Below, piece after piece: positions 25,363 to 34,122 of a stretch of 44,641 nucleotides of DNA (position 1 is the first letter of the stretch; the number at the start of each line of letters is the position of its first letter). The notes below the pieces were generated by a model. It made no database searches and was not told where the DNA came from. It saw only the letters and a list, made by a program, of their open reading frames with translations. This stretch comes from Candidatus Agathobaculum merdavium (lineage in GTDB: Bacteria; Bacillota; Clostridia; Oscillospirales; Butyricicoccaceae). The stretch is taken from NCBI GenBank assembly GCA_019115615.1, contig DXDE01000053.1, positions 1-44,641 on the forward strand, in the 5' to 3' direction. Made by a program: the position numbers and the translations under genes.

Positions 25363-26692
25363 CGCACCCCGTTTGCTGCTCGCAGGCACCGGCTCAGGCT
25401 GTGGCAAAACTACGGTTACGACCGCGCTGCTGCGCGCGTTGCAGCGCCGCGGCGTGCCGCTCGCGGCCTTCAAGTGCGGGCCGGACTACATCGACCCGAT
25501 GTTTCATACCGAAGTACTCGGTGTACCCAGCCGCAACCTCGACCTGTTCTTTGTGGACGAAACCGAGGTGCGCGGGCAGCTTGCCCGCCACGTTCCGACG
25601 GACGGCGTGGGCATCATCGAGGGCGTGATGGGCTTTTACGATGGCGTGTCCGGCACGACCGATACGGCTTCGGCAGCGCATGTCGCGCGCGCGACCAATA
25701 CCCCTGCGGTGCTCATCGTACGGCCGCGTGGGCAGTCGCTGTCGCTCGCGGCGGAGATCAAGGGCTTTCGAGATTTTGCGCCCAACACGCTTGCGGGCGT
25801 GATTTTGAACGGCGTTTCAGAAGGCATGTACCCTTATTACCGCGCGATCGCAGAAAAAGCGGGGCTGCGGGTCTATGGCTTCCTGCCGCCTGTGCCGGAA
25901 GCCGAAATCCCCGATCGGCATTTGGGTCTGGTGACCGCAGCGGAAATCGGGAATTTATCGGACAAGCTTGACCGACTGGCCGACGCAGCGGAAGCCGGGC
26001 TTGATCTGGACGGCCTGCTGGCGCTTGCGCGCACCGCGCCGCCCATCGCAGACGAAACCGCGCCGCTTGCGTTGGTGGCAGACAAGCCGGTGCGCATCGC
26101 GGTCGCGCAGGACAAGGCGTTTTGTTTCTACTATGCGGATAATTTTGATGTGCTGCGCGCGCTCGGCGCGGAACTTGTGCCGTTTTCACCGCTGACCGAT
26201 GCGACGTTACCAAAAGATATTGATGGACTGTACCTCGGCGGCGGATATCCCGAGGTGCACAAAGAGCAGCTTGCCGCCAATCACATCATGCGGGACAGCA
26301 TCCGTGCGGCGGTACAGGGCGGCCTGCCGACGATCGCGGAGTGCGGTGGCTTTCTCTATCTGCACCGTACGCTGGACGGCGCAGAGATGGCGGGGGTGCT
26401 CGATGCGGACGCGACGCTCACAAAGAAGCTCCAGCCTTTTGGCTATGTGACGCTGACTGCGCGGCGGGATAACCTGCTGTGTCGCGCAGGGGAACAGGTT
26501 CGCGCGCACGCGTTCCATTATGCGGTCTCAACCGACGAGGGCGCGGATTTCGATGCGGCCAAGCCCAATGGCCGCGCGTGGGCGTGTATTCATGCGAATG
26601 ACACCTTGTACGCAGGCTTTCCGCACCTGTATTTCCGGGCGAATCCGGCATTTGCCGAGAATTTTGTGCGCCGTTCGGCGCAGAAGGGATAG
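25352..26692 (+). CDS. cbiA: cobyrinic acid a,c-diamide synthase CbiA
   Basis: This 446-residue ATP-dependent glutamine amidotransferase amidates the a and c carboxylates of cobyrinate. The N-terminal P-loop GTGSGCGKTT is followed by FKCGPDYIDPMFH, and the C-terminal glutaminase domain has the nucleophile Cys331 in AECGGFLYL and a late HAFHYA histidine. The start lies inside the end of cbiET, the deepest overlap of the operon (11 bases). cobT follows at once. Confidence 0.95.
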   Translation: MQNNAPRLLLAGTGSGCGKTTVTTALLRALQRRGVPLAAFKCGPDYIDPMFHTEVLGVPSRNLDLFFVDETEVRGQLARHVPTDGVGIIEGVMGFYDGVSGTTDTASAAHVARATNTPAVLIVRPRGQSLSLAAEIKGFRDFAPNTLAGVILNGVSEGMYPYYRAIAEKAGLRVYGFLPPVPEAEIPDRHLGLVTAAEIGNLSDKLDRLADAAEAGLDLDGLLALARTAPPIADETAPLALVADKPVRIAVAQDKAFCFYYADNFDVLRALGAELVPFSPLTDATLPKDIDGLYLGGGYPEVHKEQLAANHIMRDSIRAAVQGGLPTIAECGGFLYLHRTLDGAEMAGVLDADATLTKKLQPFGYVTLTARRDNLLCRAGEQVRAHAFHYAVSTDEGADFDAAKPNGRAWACIHANDTLYAGFPHLYFRANPAFAENFVRRSAQKG

Positions 26693-26698
26693 ATGGTC

Positions 26699-27757
26699 AT
26701 GGATTTGCAGCAGACGATCGCGGCGGTGCGTCCGCCGTGCGAACAAAGCCGCGCGGCGGCGGCCGAACGGTTTTCCGATATTGCCATCCCGCTGGGCAGC
26801 TTGGGGCTGCTGCAGGATGCGGTGGCTCAGATTGCCGCCATCCGGCGCACACCGCGCCCGTCGATCAAAAAGCGCGCGGTCGTGATGTTCTGCGCGGATA
26901 ACGGCGTGGTGGCGCAAGGCGTGACCCAGTGCGGGCAGGAGGTCACGGCGACTGTGACCGAAAATATGGGGCGCGGTAAATCGACCGTCTGCCTGATGGC
27001 GCAGCACATCGGCATGGACAGCTTTCCGGTTGATATCGGCGTGGCGCGCGACGTGCAGGGGGAGCGGATTTTACGCCGTAAAATCCGGTACGGCACGGCG
27101 AATATGACCAAAGAACCCGCTATGGCGCGTCAGGAAGCTGTGCGCGCCATTGAGGTTGGTATTTCACTTGCCGAATGGTGCGCGTCTGAGGGGTATGACC
27201 TGATCTGCGGCGGTGAAATGGGCATCGGCAACACGACGACGAGCGCCGCTGTCACTGCCGCACTGACCGGTGCGGCAGTTGAAACCGTGACCGGGCGCGG
27301 CGCAGGGTTGTCGACCGAGGGCTTGCAGCGCAAGGTGCGCGCGATCGAAACCGCGCTCGCGCTCCATCAGCCCGACCCGAACGACCCGATCGACGTGCTG
27401 CACAAGGTCGGCGGGCTGGATATTGCGGGGATGGCCGGACTGTATCTCGGCGCGGCGGCCTGCGGCCTGCCTGTGGTGCTGGACGGCGTGATTTCCTGCG
27501 CAGCGGCGCTCATCGCCGTGCGGCTGTGTCCCGAGGTGCGAGGCTATCTGCTGGCGGGGCACCGCTCGGAGGAGCCTGCGGGCAAATTGCTGCTGGACGA
27601 ACTCGGCCTGCATCCGTTCATTTCGGCGGGCATGCGGCTGGGCGAGGGCACAGGTGCGGTTGCGGCGGTCAGCCTGCTTGATCTGGTGATGGCGGCCTAT
27701 AACGGTATGCCCAGCTTTGCCGAAGCCGGGGTCGAGGCCTACCAGCCGCTGACGTAA
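26699..27757 (+). CDS. cobT: nicotinate-nucleotide:dimethylbenzimidazole phosphoribosyltransferase CobT
   Basis: A 352-residue enzyme that makes alpha-ribazole phosphate, activating the lower ligand. Diagnostic segments are CADNGVVAQGVTQC, ICGGEMGIGNTTTSAAV, GRGAGL and the C-terminal LGEGTGAVAA that carries the catalytic glutamate. The ATG at 26699 fits the AAGGGA site better than the ATG at 26693 directly after the cbiA stop; the two differ by two residues. The dimethylbenzimidazole source (bluB or bza genes) is not in the window, so the natural lower ligand is unknown. Confidence 0.95.
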   Translation: MDLQQTIAAVRPPCEQSRAAAAERFSDIAIPLGSLGLLQDAVAQIAAIRRTPRPSIKKRAVVMFCADNGVVAQGVTQCGQEVTATVTENMGRGKSTVCLMAQHIGMDSFPVDIGVARDVQGERILRRKIRYGTANMTKEPAMARQEAVRAIEVGISLAEWCASEGYDLICGGEMGIGNTTTSAAVTAALTGAAVETVTGRGAGLSTEGLQRKVRAIETALALHQPDPNDPIDVLHKVGGLDIAGMAGLYLGAAACGLPVVLDGVISCAAALIAVRLCPEVRGYLLAGHRSEEPAGKLLLDELGLHPFISAGMRLGEGTGAVAAVSLLDLVMAAYNGMPSFAEAGVEAYQPLT

Positions 27758-27780
27758 ACAAAGAGAAGGGGGGACGGAAC

Positions 27781-28311
27781 ATGCTGGTTTTGGTGACAGG
27801 CGGCGCGGCAAGCGGCAAATCCGCGCACGCGGAGCGGCTGCTGTGCGATCGTGCGCCGTCCTCCCGGCTGTATCTGGCGACCATGCAGCCCTTCGGTGCG
27901 GCGGCACAGGCGCGCATTGCGCGGCACCGTGCGCTACGGCAGGGCAAGGGCTTCGAGACGGTCGAGCGGCCGACCAACCTCGCGGGGCTGGCACTCGCGC
28001 AGCATTATGACGGTATTCTGCTCGAGGACTTGGGCAATTTGCTGGCAAATGAGATATTCGCGCCCGAGGGCGCGGGCGACGCGGCGTTCGGCAGCGTTCT
28101 TGCAGGCATCGCGCATCTGCAAGACTGCTGCGAAACGCTGGTCGTGGTGACGGATGAGATCTTTTCCGATGGGTTAGATTACCCGCCCGAAACCGCAAGG
28201 TATATTGCGCATCTTGCGGCACTCAACCGCGCGCTTGCCGCGCGGGCAGAGGCGGTTTATGAGTCGGTCTGCGGTATTTTGCTGCCGCTGAAAGGGGAGG
28301 GAAACGCATGA
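27781..28311 (+). CDS. cobU: adenosylcobinamide kinase / adenosylcobinamide-phosphate guanylyltransferase CobU
   Basis: This 176-residue protein phosphorylates adenosylcobinamide and transfers GMP to it. The P-loop GGAASGKS spans residues 7-14 and the guanylylated histidine is probably H49 in RIARHRALR. The region that reads NEVGxGIVP in classical CobU is replaced by TDEIFSDGLDYPPE, a variant that still retains DE. A second CobU-like gene two positions downstream keeps the NEVG-type motif. It overlaps cobS by four bases. Confidence 0.9.
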   Translation: MLVLVTGGAASGKSAHAERLLCDRAPSSRLYLATMQPFGAAAQARIARHRALRQGKGFETVERPTNLAGLALAQHYDGILLEDLGNLLANEIFAPEGAGDAAFGSVLAGIAHLQDCCETLVVVTDEIFSDGLDYPPETARYIAHLAALNRALAARAEAVYESVCGILLPLKGEGNA

Positions 28312-29096
28312 AAAGCGCGTGGAGCGGCCTGCTGGTCGCGTTTTCGCTGTATTCGGCGGTGCCTGTGCCGCAGGTGCAGTGGGAAAAGCGCACGATGCGC
28401 TGGGCGCTCGGCTTTCTGCCGCTCGTTGGCGTGCTGGTCGGCGCGCTCGAATGGCTGTGGTTTGCGTTCTGCACGCATTTTGCTGCGGACGGCTTGTTTT
28501 ACGCAGTCGGCGCGGCGCTCCTTCCGCTTTTTGTGTCGGGCGGCATCCATCTGGACGGCCTGTGCGACACCTGCGACGCGCTCTGTTCCTACGGTGATCG
28601 CGAAAAGCGGCTCGCAATTTTGAAAGACCCGCATGTCGGCGCCTTCGGCCCGATGTGGCTGATCGCCTTTCTGCTGGCGGAAATCGGCTGTTTTGCTGAG
28701 GTTTATGCGCACCCCGCGCTGCTGCCGCTGGCGGTCTGCGGGTTTGCGGCTGCGCGCTGCATGGGTGGCTGCAAGATTGTGCTGACGCCATGCGCCAAGG
28801 ACAGCGGCCTTGCCCGTATCTTTGCGGATAACAGCGATAAAAAAGCGGTTGCCATTATGCTGCTGATGGAACTGGCGATCTATCTGGCTGTCGCCGGGCT
28901 GCTGGTATATGCTGTGCCGCATGGGTTGACAGCGGCCATGATTTGGGCGGTCGCGCTGCTGCTGTGGTACGGCGTGCACGAAAAGCTGACCCGCCGCGTG
29001 TTCGGCGGGGTCACGGGCGACCTTGCGGGCTTTTGCATTTCGGTTTCCGAGGTGTTGTCGCTTGCCTGCGCGGCATTTGGAGGGCTGGTGCTATGA
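28308..29096 (+). CDS. cobS: adenosylcobinamide-GDP ribazoletransferase (cobalamin synthase) CobS
   Basis: A 262-residue polytopic membrane enzyme that joins adenosylcobinamide-GDP and alpha-ribazole (phosphate). The metal-binding motif GGIHLDGLCDTCDAL near residues 80-94 is clear, with LKDPHVGAFG following, and about six hydrophobic segments. It is coupled to cobU upstream (ATGA) and to the small CobU-like gene downstream (4-bp overlap), so the late nucleotide-loop genes are translated together. Confidence 0.95.
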   Translation: MKSAWSGLLVAFSLYSAVPVPQVQWEKRTMRWALGFLPLVGVLVGALEWLWFAFCTHFAADGLFYAVGAALLPLFVSGGIHLDGLCDTCDALCSYGDREKRLAILKDPHVGAFGPMWLIAFLLAEIGCFAEVYAHPALLPLAVCGFAAARCMGGCKIVLTPCAKDSGLARIFADNSDKKAVAIMLLMELAIYLAVAGLLVYAVPHGLTAAMIWAVALLLWYGVHEKLTRRVFGGVTGDLAGFCISVSEVLSLACAAFGGLVL

Positions 29097-29428
29097 CGGT
29101 ATTATTCATCGGCGGGACACATCAGGGCAAGGCGGCGCTGGCGCGCGCGTTGTATCCCGCGCTGCCGCTTGCCGAAAACCTGCATGCGCGCGTGCGGGAG
29201 GAACTCGCCGCCGGACGCGATCCGATGGCGCTGCTGGATACCATGCGCGGCTGCGCTATCACCTGCGACGAGGTCGGCTGCGGGGTCATCCCGATCGACC
29301 GCGCGGACGAAGCCTATCGAGAAGCGGTTGGACGGCTGTGCTGCGCGATTGCCGCCGAAGCGGATGCGGTCATCCGTGTAACGGCGGGTATCCCGCAATT
29401 CATCAAAGGAGAAAACCCATGTACCTGA
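29093..29428 (+). CDS. short CobU-like protein between cobS and cbiB
   Basis: A 111-residue protein. It begins with a P-loop-like GGTHQGKA (residues 7-14, Ala in place of the usual Ser/Thr), lacks the central RxxHR guanylylation region, and ends with TCDEVGCGVIPIDR followed by ADAVIRVTAGIPQFIKG, which matches the C-terminal third of classical CobU (NEVGxGIVP, then AdeVy-vaGiP-lK). It is therefore a shortened paralogue of the 176-residue CobU upstream. It could be a regulatory or second subunit, a specialised kinase, or a decaying copy. It overlaps cobS, and its last 10 bases overlap the cbiB start, so it is part of the coupled chain. Confidence 0.8.
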   Translation: MTVLFIGGTHQGKAALARALYPALPLAENLHARVREELAAGRDPMALLDTMRGCAITCDEVGCGVIPIDRADEAYREAVGRLCCAIAAEADAVIRVTAGIPQFIKGENPCT

Positions 29429-30387
29429 CATGTGCCGTACTGCTCGGTTTTGTGCTTGATGCACTGTTTGGCGATCCCAATACCGGTTTGCATCCGGCGT
29501 GCCTGATCGGGCGGCTCGTGTCGCTCGCCGAAAAAATCCTGCGGCGCGTATTTCCCAAAACCAAGGGCGGCGAGACCGTTGCGGGTGTGCTGCTGTGGCT
29601 TATTGTGTGCGATGCCAGCTTTGCCGTACCGTTTTTTGCGCTGCGCTGGCTGCACGGACGCAATTTCTGGCTGGGTTTTGCGGCGGAAACGCTGCTGTGC
29701 TGGCTGGTGCTGGCCTGCCGCAGCCTTGCCGACGCAGGCAAGGCTGTGCATGCGGCGATTGGAAAATCGCTTGCGGATGGGCGCAAGGCAGTGGCCATGT
29801 ACGTCGGGCGCGACACGGCGGAGCTGGACGAGCCGGGCGTGATCAAAGCGGCGGTCGAGACAGTCGCAGAAAACACGACCGACGGTGTGGTTGCGCCGCT
29901 CATCTTTCTGCTGATTGGCGGCGCACCGCTGGGGCTTTTATATAAGGCGGTCAATACGCTGGATTCGATGGTCGGCTACCACAACGACAAATATGAGTAT
30001 TTCGGCAAGTTTTCCGCGCGGATGGACGATGTGTTCAACTTTGTTCCCGCACGGCTGTCTGCTGTCTGCCTGATCGTGGCGGCGGGCATGCTGGGACTGG
30101 ATAACCGCAATGCGCTGCGTGTATTCCGGCGCGACCGGAACGGACACAAAAGTCCGAACGCCGGTCAGACCGAGTCCGTGTGCGCGGGTGCGCTGCATAT
30201 CCGGCTCGGCGGGGATGCAAGCTATTTTGGAAAAACCATGAAAAAGGCGTCGTTTGGCGACCCAGACCGTGTGGTGCGGCGTACAGATATTTTACAGACC
30301 TGCGATCTGATGCGCATGGCGAGCATGCTCGCGTTTGTGCTGTGCGCTATGCTGCGGCTGATCCTCACTTGGCCGCCGCTCGGCTGA
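29419..30387 (+). CDS. cbiB: adenosylcobinamide-phosphate synthase CbiB
   Basis: A 322-residue integral membrane protein that attaches aminopropanol (phosphate) to adenosylcobyric acid. LGFVLDALFGDPNTGLHPACLIGRL at the N-terminus, ETVAENTTDGVVAPL, KAVNTLDSMVGY and the SPNAGQTESVCAGAL block are typical. The ATG at 29419 lies within the end of the preceding gene and has an AAAGGAG site; the longer open frame upstream is only overlap. Confidence 0.95.
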   Translation: MYLTCAVLLGFVLDALFGDPNTGLHPACLIGRLVSLAEKILRRVFPKTKGGETVAGVLLWLIVCDASFAVPFFALRWLHGRNFWLGFAAETLLCWLVLACRSLADAGKAVHAAIGKSLADGRKAVAMYVGRDTAELDEPGVIKAAVETVAENTTDGVVAPLIFLLIGGAPLGLLYKAVNTLDSMVGYHNDKYEYFGKFSARMDDVFNFVPARLSAVCLIVAAGMLGLDNRNALRVFRRDRNGHKSPNAGQTESVCAGALHIRLGGDASYFGKTMKKASFGDPDRVVRRTDILQTCDLMRMASMLAFVLCAMLRLILTWPPLG

Positions 30388-30404
30388 CGGAAAGGAGAAC
30401 CCCC

Positions 30405-31460
30405 ATGCCCGAATATGTACACGGCGGCGATGTGTATTCTTATCAAACGCGCTTTGGCGCGCCGCCGGTCGATCTGTCGGCCAATATCAACCCTTATGGT
30501 ATCCCGGCGCGCGTCAAACAGGCGATACACGCGGCGGTTGAGGACTGCACGCAGTACCCTGACCCGTTCTGCCGCGCGGCGCGTGCGGCGATTGCACAGG
30601 CGGAGGGCGTCGATCCTGACCGCATCTACTGCGGCAGCGGCGCGGCCGATGTGCTCGACAGGCTAGTGGCCGTGCTGCACTCCAAAACCGCTCTGCTGCT
30701 TGCGCCGACCTTCGCGGAGTACGAGCGCACGCTTGCGGGAGCGGACTTGCGCTTTCACATGCTACGCGCGGACGAGGGCTTTGCCGTCACCGAACGGTTT
30801 TTAGATGATATCACACCCGGTTTGGACGTGGTTTACCTGTGCAGTCCCAACAACCCGACCGGACGCATGATCGACCATGCGCTGCTGCGGCAGATTGCCG
30901 TGCGGTGCGCAGGGGTCGGCGCGCGGCTGGTGCTCGACGAGTGCTTTCTCGACTTTGTGCAGGGTGGCGAGACGATGGCGGCGCAGCTGGACGAATTTCC
31001 GTCGCTTGTGCTGCTGCGGGCGTATACCAAAATGTATGCCGTGCCGGGGGTGCGCTTTGGCTGGTGCATGACCGCGGACACGGCACTGATCGAGGAATTG
31101 TACCGCGCAGGGCAGCCGTGGAACGTGTCGGTCATTGCGCAGGCGTGCGCGATCGCGTGCGCAGGCGAGCGGGAGTACGCCGCGCAGAGCGCACAGCGTA
31201 TTGCAGCCGAGCGGGCGTATCTGCAGGAACAGCTCACCGCGCGTGGGCTGTGGGTCTGTCCGGGCGAAGCGAATTTCCTGCTGTTCCGCACGGACGATGG
31301 GGATTTGGCTGAAAAACTCGCGCGACGCGGTATTCTGGTGCGTGACTGCGCGAATTATCGCGGTCTTGCGCGCGGGTATTACCGCACGGCAGTCAAGACG
31401 AGAAAAGAAAGCGATGCGCTGCTCGCAGCGCTCGATGAAATCCAAAAGGAGGAAAGCTGA
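30405..31460 (+). CDS. cobD: L-threonine-O-3-phosphate decarboxylase CobD (aminotransferase fold)
   Basis: A 351-residue PLP-dependent class I/II aminotransferase-fold enzyme. The N-terminal HGGDVYSYQT and DLSANINPYGIP match CobD enzymes, and the PLP lysine is K209 in AYTKMYAVPGVRFGW. SPNNPTGRM and LDECFLDF are further fold motifs. It supplies (R)-1-amino-2-propanol phosphate to CbiB, encoded next to it. A histidinol-phosphate aminotransferase is the main alternative, but context and the N-terminal motif favour CobD. AAAGGAG precedes the ATG at 30405. Confidence 0.9.
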   Translation: MPEYVHGGDVYSYQTRFGAPPVDLSANINPYGIPARVKQAIHAAVEDCTQYPDPFCRAARAAIAQAEGVDPDRIYCGSGAADVLDRLVAVLHSKTALLLAPTFAEYERTLAGADLRFHMLRADEGFAVTERFLDDITPGLDVVYLCSPNNPTGRMIDHALLRQIAVRCAGVGARLVLDECFLDFVQGGETMAAQLDEFPSLVLLRAYTKMYAVPGVRFGWCMTADTALIEELYRAGQPWNVSVIAQACAIACAGEREYAAQSAQRIAAERAYLQEQLTARGLWVCPGEANFLLFRTDDGDLAEKLARRGILVRDCANYRGLARGYYRTAVKTRKESDALLAALDEIQKEES

Positions 31461-32962
31461 TGGCGCGGTGCATTATGGTGCAGGGCACCTGCTCGAACGC
31501 GGGCAAAAGTTTGATTTGCGCGGCGCTGTGCCGCATTTTCCGGCAGGACGGTTGGCGTGTGGCGCCGTTTAAGGCGCAGAACATGGCACTGAACTCTTAT
31601 ATCACAGCGGACGGCGGCGAGATGGGGCGCGCGCAGGTCGTGCAGGCCGAGGCGGCGGGTATTGCGCCTGATGTGCGGATGAACCCGATTTTGCTCAAGC
31701 CGACGAGCGACATCGGTTCGCAGGTGATCGTCATGGGGCAGGCGCGCGGCAACCGCACTGCCCGCGATTATTGGGGCGATAAAAAGGCGCTCATCCCGGT
31801 TGTAAAAGACGCGTACGACAGCCTTGCCGCCGAGTATGATATCATCGTGATCGAAGGCGCGGGCAGTCCGGCGGAGATCAACCTCAAACAGGACGATATC
31901 GTCAATATGGGGCTGGCAAAGCTGGTGGATGCACCCGTGCTGCTGGTCGGTGATATCGATCGGGGCGGCGTATTTGCGTCGCTGTACGGCACGGTCAAAC
32001 TGCTCGACGAGGACGAGCAGACGCGTATCCGGGCGCTTATTATCAACAAGTTCCGCGGCGACGTGGAGATTCTGCGTCCCGGTTTGGCGCAGCTCGAGGA
32101 ACTGACCGGCAAGCCGGTTGCGGGCGTCGTACCATACGGGCATTTCGACATCGACGACGAGGACAGCCTGTCCGAGCGGCTGGATGCAGACGCGCACGGT
32201 GCGGTGGTGCGTATCGCAGTCGTGCGGCTGCCGCGGCTGAGTAACTTCACGGATTTCGCGGCGCTCGAAAGAATGCCCGGCGTCGGCGTTGCTTACGCGG
32301 ACAAGCCTGACCAGCTGGAAGGGGCGGATATGATTATCGTGCCCGGTACGAAGGCGACGCTTGCCGATCTCAAATGGCTGCGCGAGAGCGGCATGGAGGC
32401 AAAAATTCTCAAACAGCACGCGGCGGGTACGCCCGTGTTTGGCATCTGCGGTGGATTTCAGATGCTGGGGCGCACGGTGTCCGACCCGGAGAACACCGAG
32501 GGCGGCGGCAGCCTGCGCGGCCTTGGACTGCTGCCTGTGGATACAGTATTCCACCCGAAGAAGATGACCACGCAGGCACGCGGCACGGTGGGAAGTCTGG
32601 CCGGCGTGTTTGCGAAGCTGTCCGGCACGGCGGTGGAAGGATACGAGATTCACATGGGCGATACCGCACGCGCCGCAGACGCGCAGCCATTTTGCACGCT
32701 CATCCGCGCGGACGGCACAGAGGTTTTGGACGGCTGTCAGGCGGAAAACACCTATGGTACCTATCTGCACGGCGTGTTCGATGCGCCGGGCATCGCGCTG
32801 GGGCTTGAGCAGGCGCTTGCCGCGCGCAAAGGCATGACGTTGGACGATGCGGTACTGGACACCGCGCAGATCAAAGAACGGGAATATGACCGCCTCGCGG
32901 ACACCGTTCGGCAGTCACTCGATATGGAACTGATTTATCGGATTTTGGAGGGAAAGGCATGA
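31460..32962 (+). CDS. cbiP: cobyric acid synthase CbiP
   Basis: A 500-residue glutamine amidotransferase that amidates four side chains of adenosylcobyrinic acid a,c-diamide. GTCSNAGKSLI at the N-terminus, FKAQNMALNSY, EGAGSPAEINL and the glutaminase nucleophile Cys330 in GICGGFQMLG are diagnostic, with the late GYEIHMG histidine. It shares one base with cobD and overlaps cobO by four. Confidence 0.97.
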   Translation: MARCIMVQGTCSNAGKSLICAALCRIFRQDGWRVAPFKAQNMALNSYITADGGEMGRAQVVQAEAAGIAPDVRMNPILLKPTSDIGSQVIVMGQARGNRTARDYWGDKKALIPVVKDAYDSLAAEYDIIVIEGAGSPAEINLKQDDIVNMGLAKLVDAPVLLVGDIDRGGVFASLYGTVKLLDEDEQTRIRALIINKFRGDVEILRPGLAQLEELTGKPVAGVVPYGHFDIDDEDSLSERLDADAHGAVVRIAVVRLPRLSNFTDFAALERMPGVGVAYADKPDQLEGADMIIVPGTKATLADLKWLRESGMEAKILKQHAAGTPVFGICGGFQMLGRTVSDPENTEGGGSLRGLGLLPVDTVFHPKKMTTQARGTVGSLAGVFAKLSGTAVEGYEIHMGDTARAADAQPFCTLIRADGTEVLDGCQAENTYGTYLHGVFDAPGIALGLEQALAARKGMTLDDAVLDTAQIKEREYDRLADTVRQSLDMELIYRILEGKA

Positions 32963-33489
32963 AAAACAAGGCTTGTGTACACCTGTATTGCGGAGACGGC
33001 AAGGGCAAAACGACCGCAGCGGTTGGCTTGGCGGTGCGCTTTGCCGGGCATGGCGGACAGGTCGTGTTCGCGCAGTTTTTGAAGGACGGCACCTCGGGCG
33101 AGTGCTGGTCGCTGAGCAAACTGGATAACGTCACGCTGCTCGCAGCCAATCCGGTGCGCAAATTTTCCTTCCAGATGAACGAGGAAGAGAAAACGCAAAC
33201 AGCGGACGCAATACAGCGCACCTTTGCTGCCGCGACAGACTTTGCCGTGCGTGAGGGTGCGGGGCTGCTGATTCTGGATGAAGCATGCGGCGCGATCTCC
33301 TGCGGTTTTCTGGATGAACAGGCTTTGCTGGACTTTTTGGACAGCCGCCCGGACACGCTCGAGGTCGTGCTGACTGGCCGCGACCCGTCCGAGGCCCTTC
33401 AGTCGCGCGCGGATTATATCACGGAGCTGGTCAAGCGCCGCCATCCTTATGAAAAAGGCGTGGCCGCGCGGGAGGGAATCGAATGGTAA
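32959..33489 (+). CDS. cobO: cob(I)yrinic acid a,c-diamide adenosyltransferase (CobO/CobA type)
   Basis: A 176-residue P-loop adenosyltransferase of the CobO/BtuR/CobA family. It transfers adenosyl from ATP to cob(I)alamin-type corrinoids. HLYCGDGKGKTTAA at residues 8-21 is the family P-loop, followed by VVFAQFLK and the LLILDEACGAIS Walker B-like segment. It is slightly shorter than the 200-residue enterobacterial enzymes because the N-terminal lid is reduced. It overlaps cbiP and cbiC. Confidence 0.94.
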   Translation: MKNKACVHLYCGDGKGKTTAAVGLAVRFAGHGGQVVFAQFLKDGTSGECWSLSKLDNVTLLAANPVRKFSFQMNEEEKTQTADAIQRTFAAATDFAVREGAGLLILDEACGAISCGFLDEQALLDFLDSRPDTLEVVLTGRDPSEALQSRADYITELVKRRHPYEKGVAAREGIEW

Positions 33490-34121
33490 ATGGAAAAATG
33501 CCGCCGGCTGAGATTGAAAAGCGCAGCTTTGAGATTATCACCGCCGAACTTGGAGATCGCACGTTCCCGGCCGGCGTGGCTGAGGTAGTCAAGCGCGTCA
33601 TCCATACGACGGCGGATTTTGACTACGCGGAAAACCTGTGCTTTTCGGAAAACGCTGTCGAGCGGGCAAAGGCTGCGCTCGAAGCGGGCGCGACCATTGT
33701 CACCGACACCAATATGGCGCTGTCCGGCATCAGCAAGGGAACGCTTGCACAGCTTGGCGGGCGGGCGGTCTGTCTGATGGCGGATGCGGATGTTGCGCGC
33801 GAGGCCAAGGCGCGCGGCGTGACACGCGCGACGGTGTCGATGGAGCACGCAGCGAAGCTTGAAGGGCCGCTGATTTTCGCGATCGGCAACGCACCGACCG
33901 CGCTCATCCGTCTGCATGAACTGATCGGGGAGGGCGAAGTGCAGCCCGCACTCGTCATTGGTGTGCCGGTCGGGTTTGTCAATGTGGTCGAGGCGAAAGA
34001 ATTGTTTATCGGCGGGGATACGCCGTATATCATCGCGCGTGGACGCAAGGGCGGCTCGAATGTCGCTGCTGCGATCGTCAACGCGCTGCTGTATCAACTG
34101 GTCAAACGGGAGGGGTTCTGA
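33483..34121 (+). CDS. cbiC: cobalt-precorrin-8 methylmutase CbiC
   Basis: A 212-residue enzyme that moves the C-11 methyl group to C-12, giving cobyrinate. The catalytic histidine is H41 in VVKRVIHTTADFDYAE, and the blocks IVTDTNMALSGI, IFAIGNAPTAL and IGVPVGFVNVVEAKE are those of the CobH/CbiC family. The first seven bases overlap cobO, and its stop is two bases before the cbiK start. Confidence 0.96.
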   Translation: MVNGKMPPAEIEKRSFEIITAELGDRTFPAGVAEVVKRVIHTTADFDYAENLCFSENAVERAKAALEAGATIVTDTNMALSGISKGTLAQLGGRAVCLMADADVAREAKARGVTRATVSMEHAAKLEGPLIFAIGNAPTALIRLHELIGEGEVQPALVIGVPVGFVNVVEAKELFIGGDTPYIIARGRKGGSNVAAAIVNALLYQLVKREGF

Positions 34122-34122
34122 T

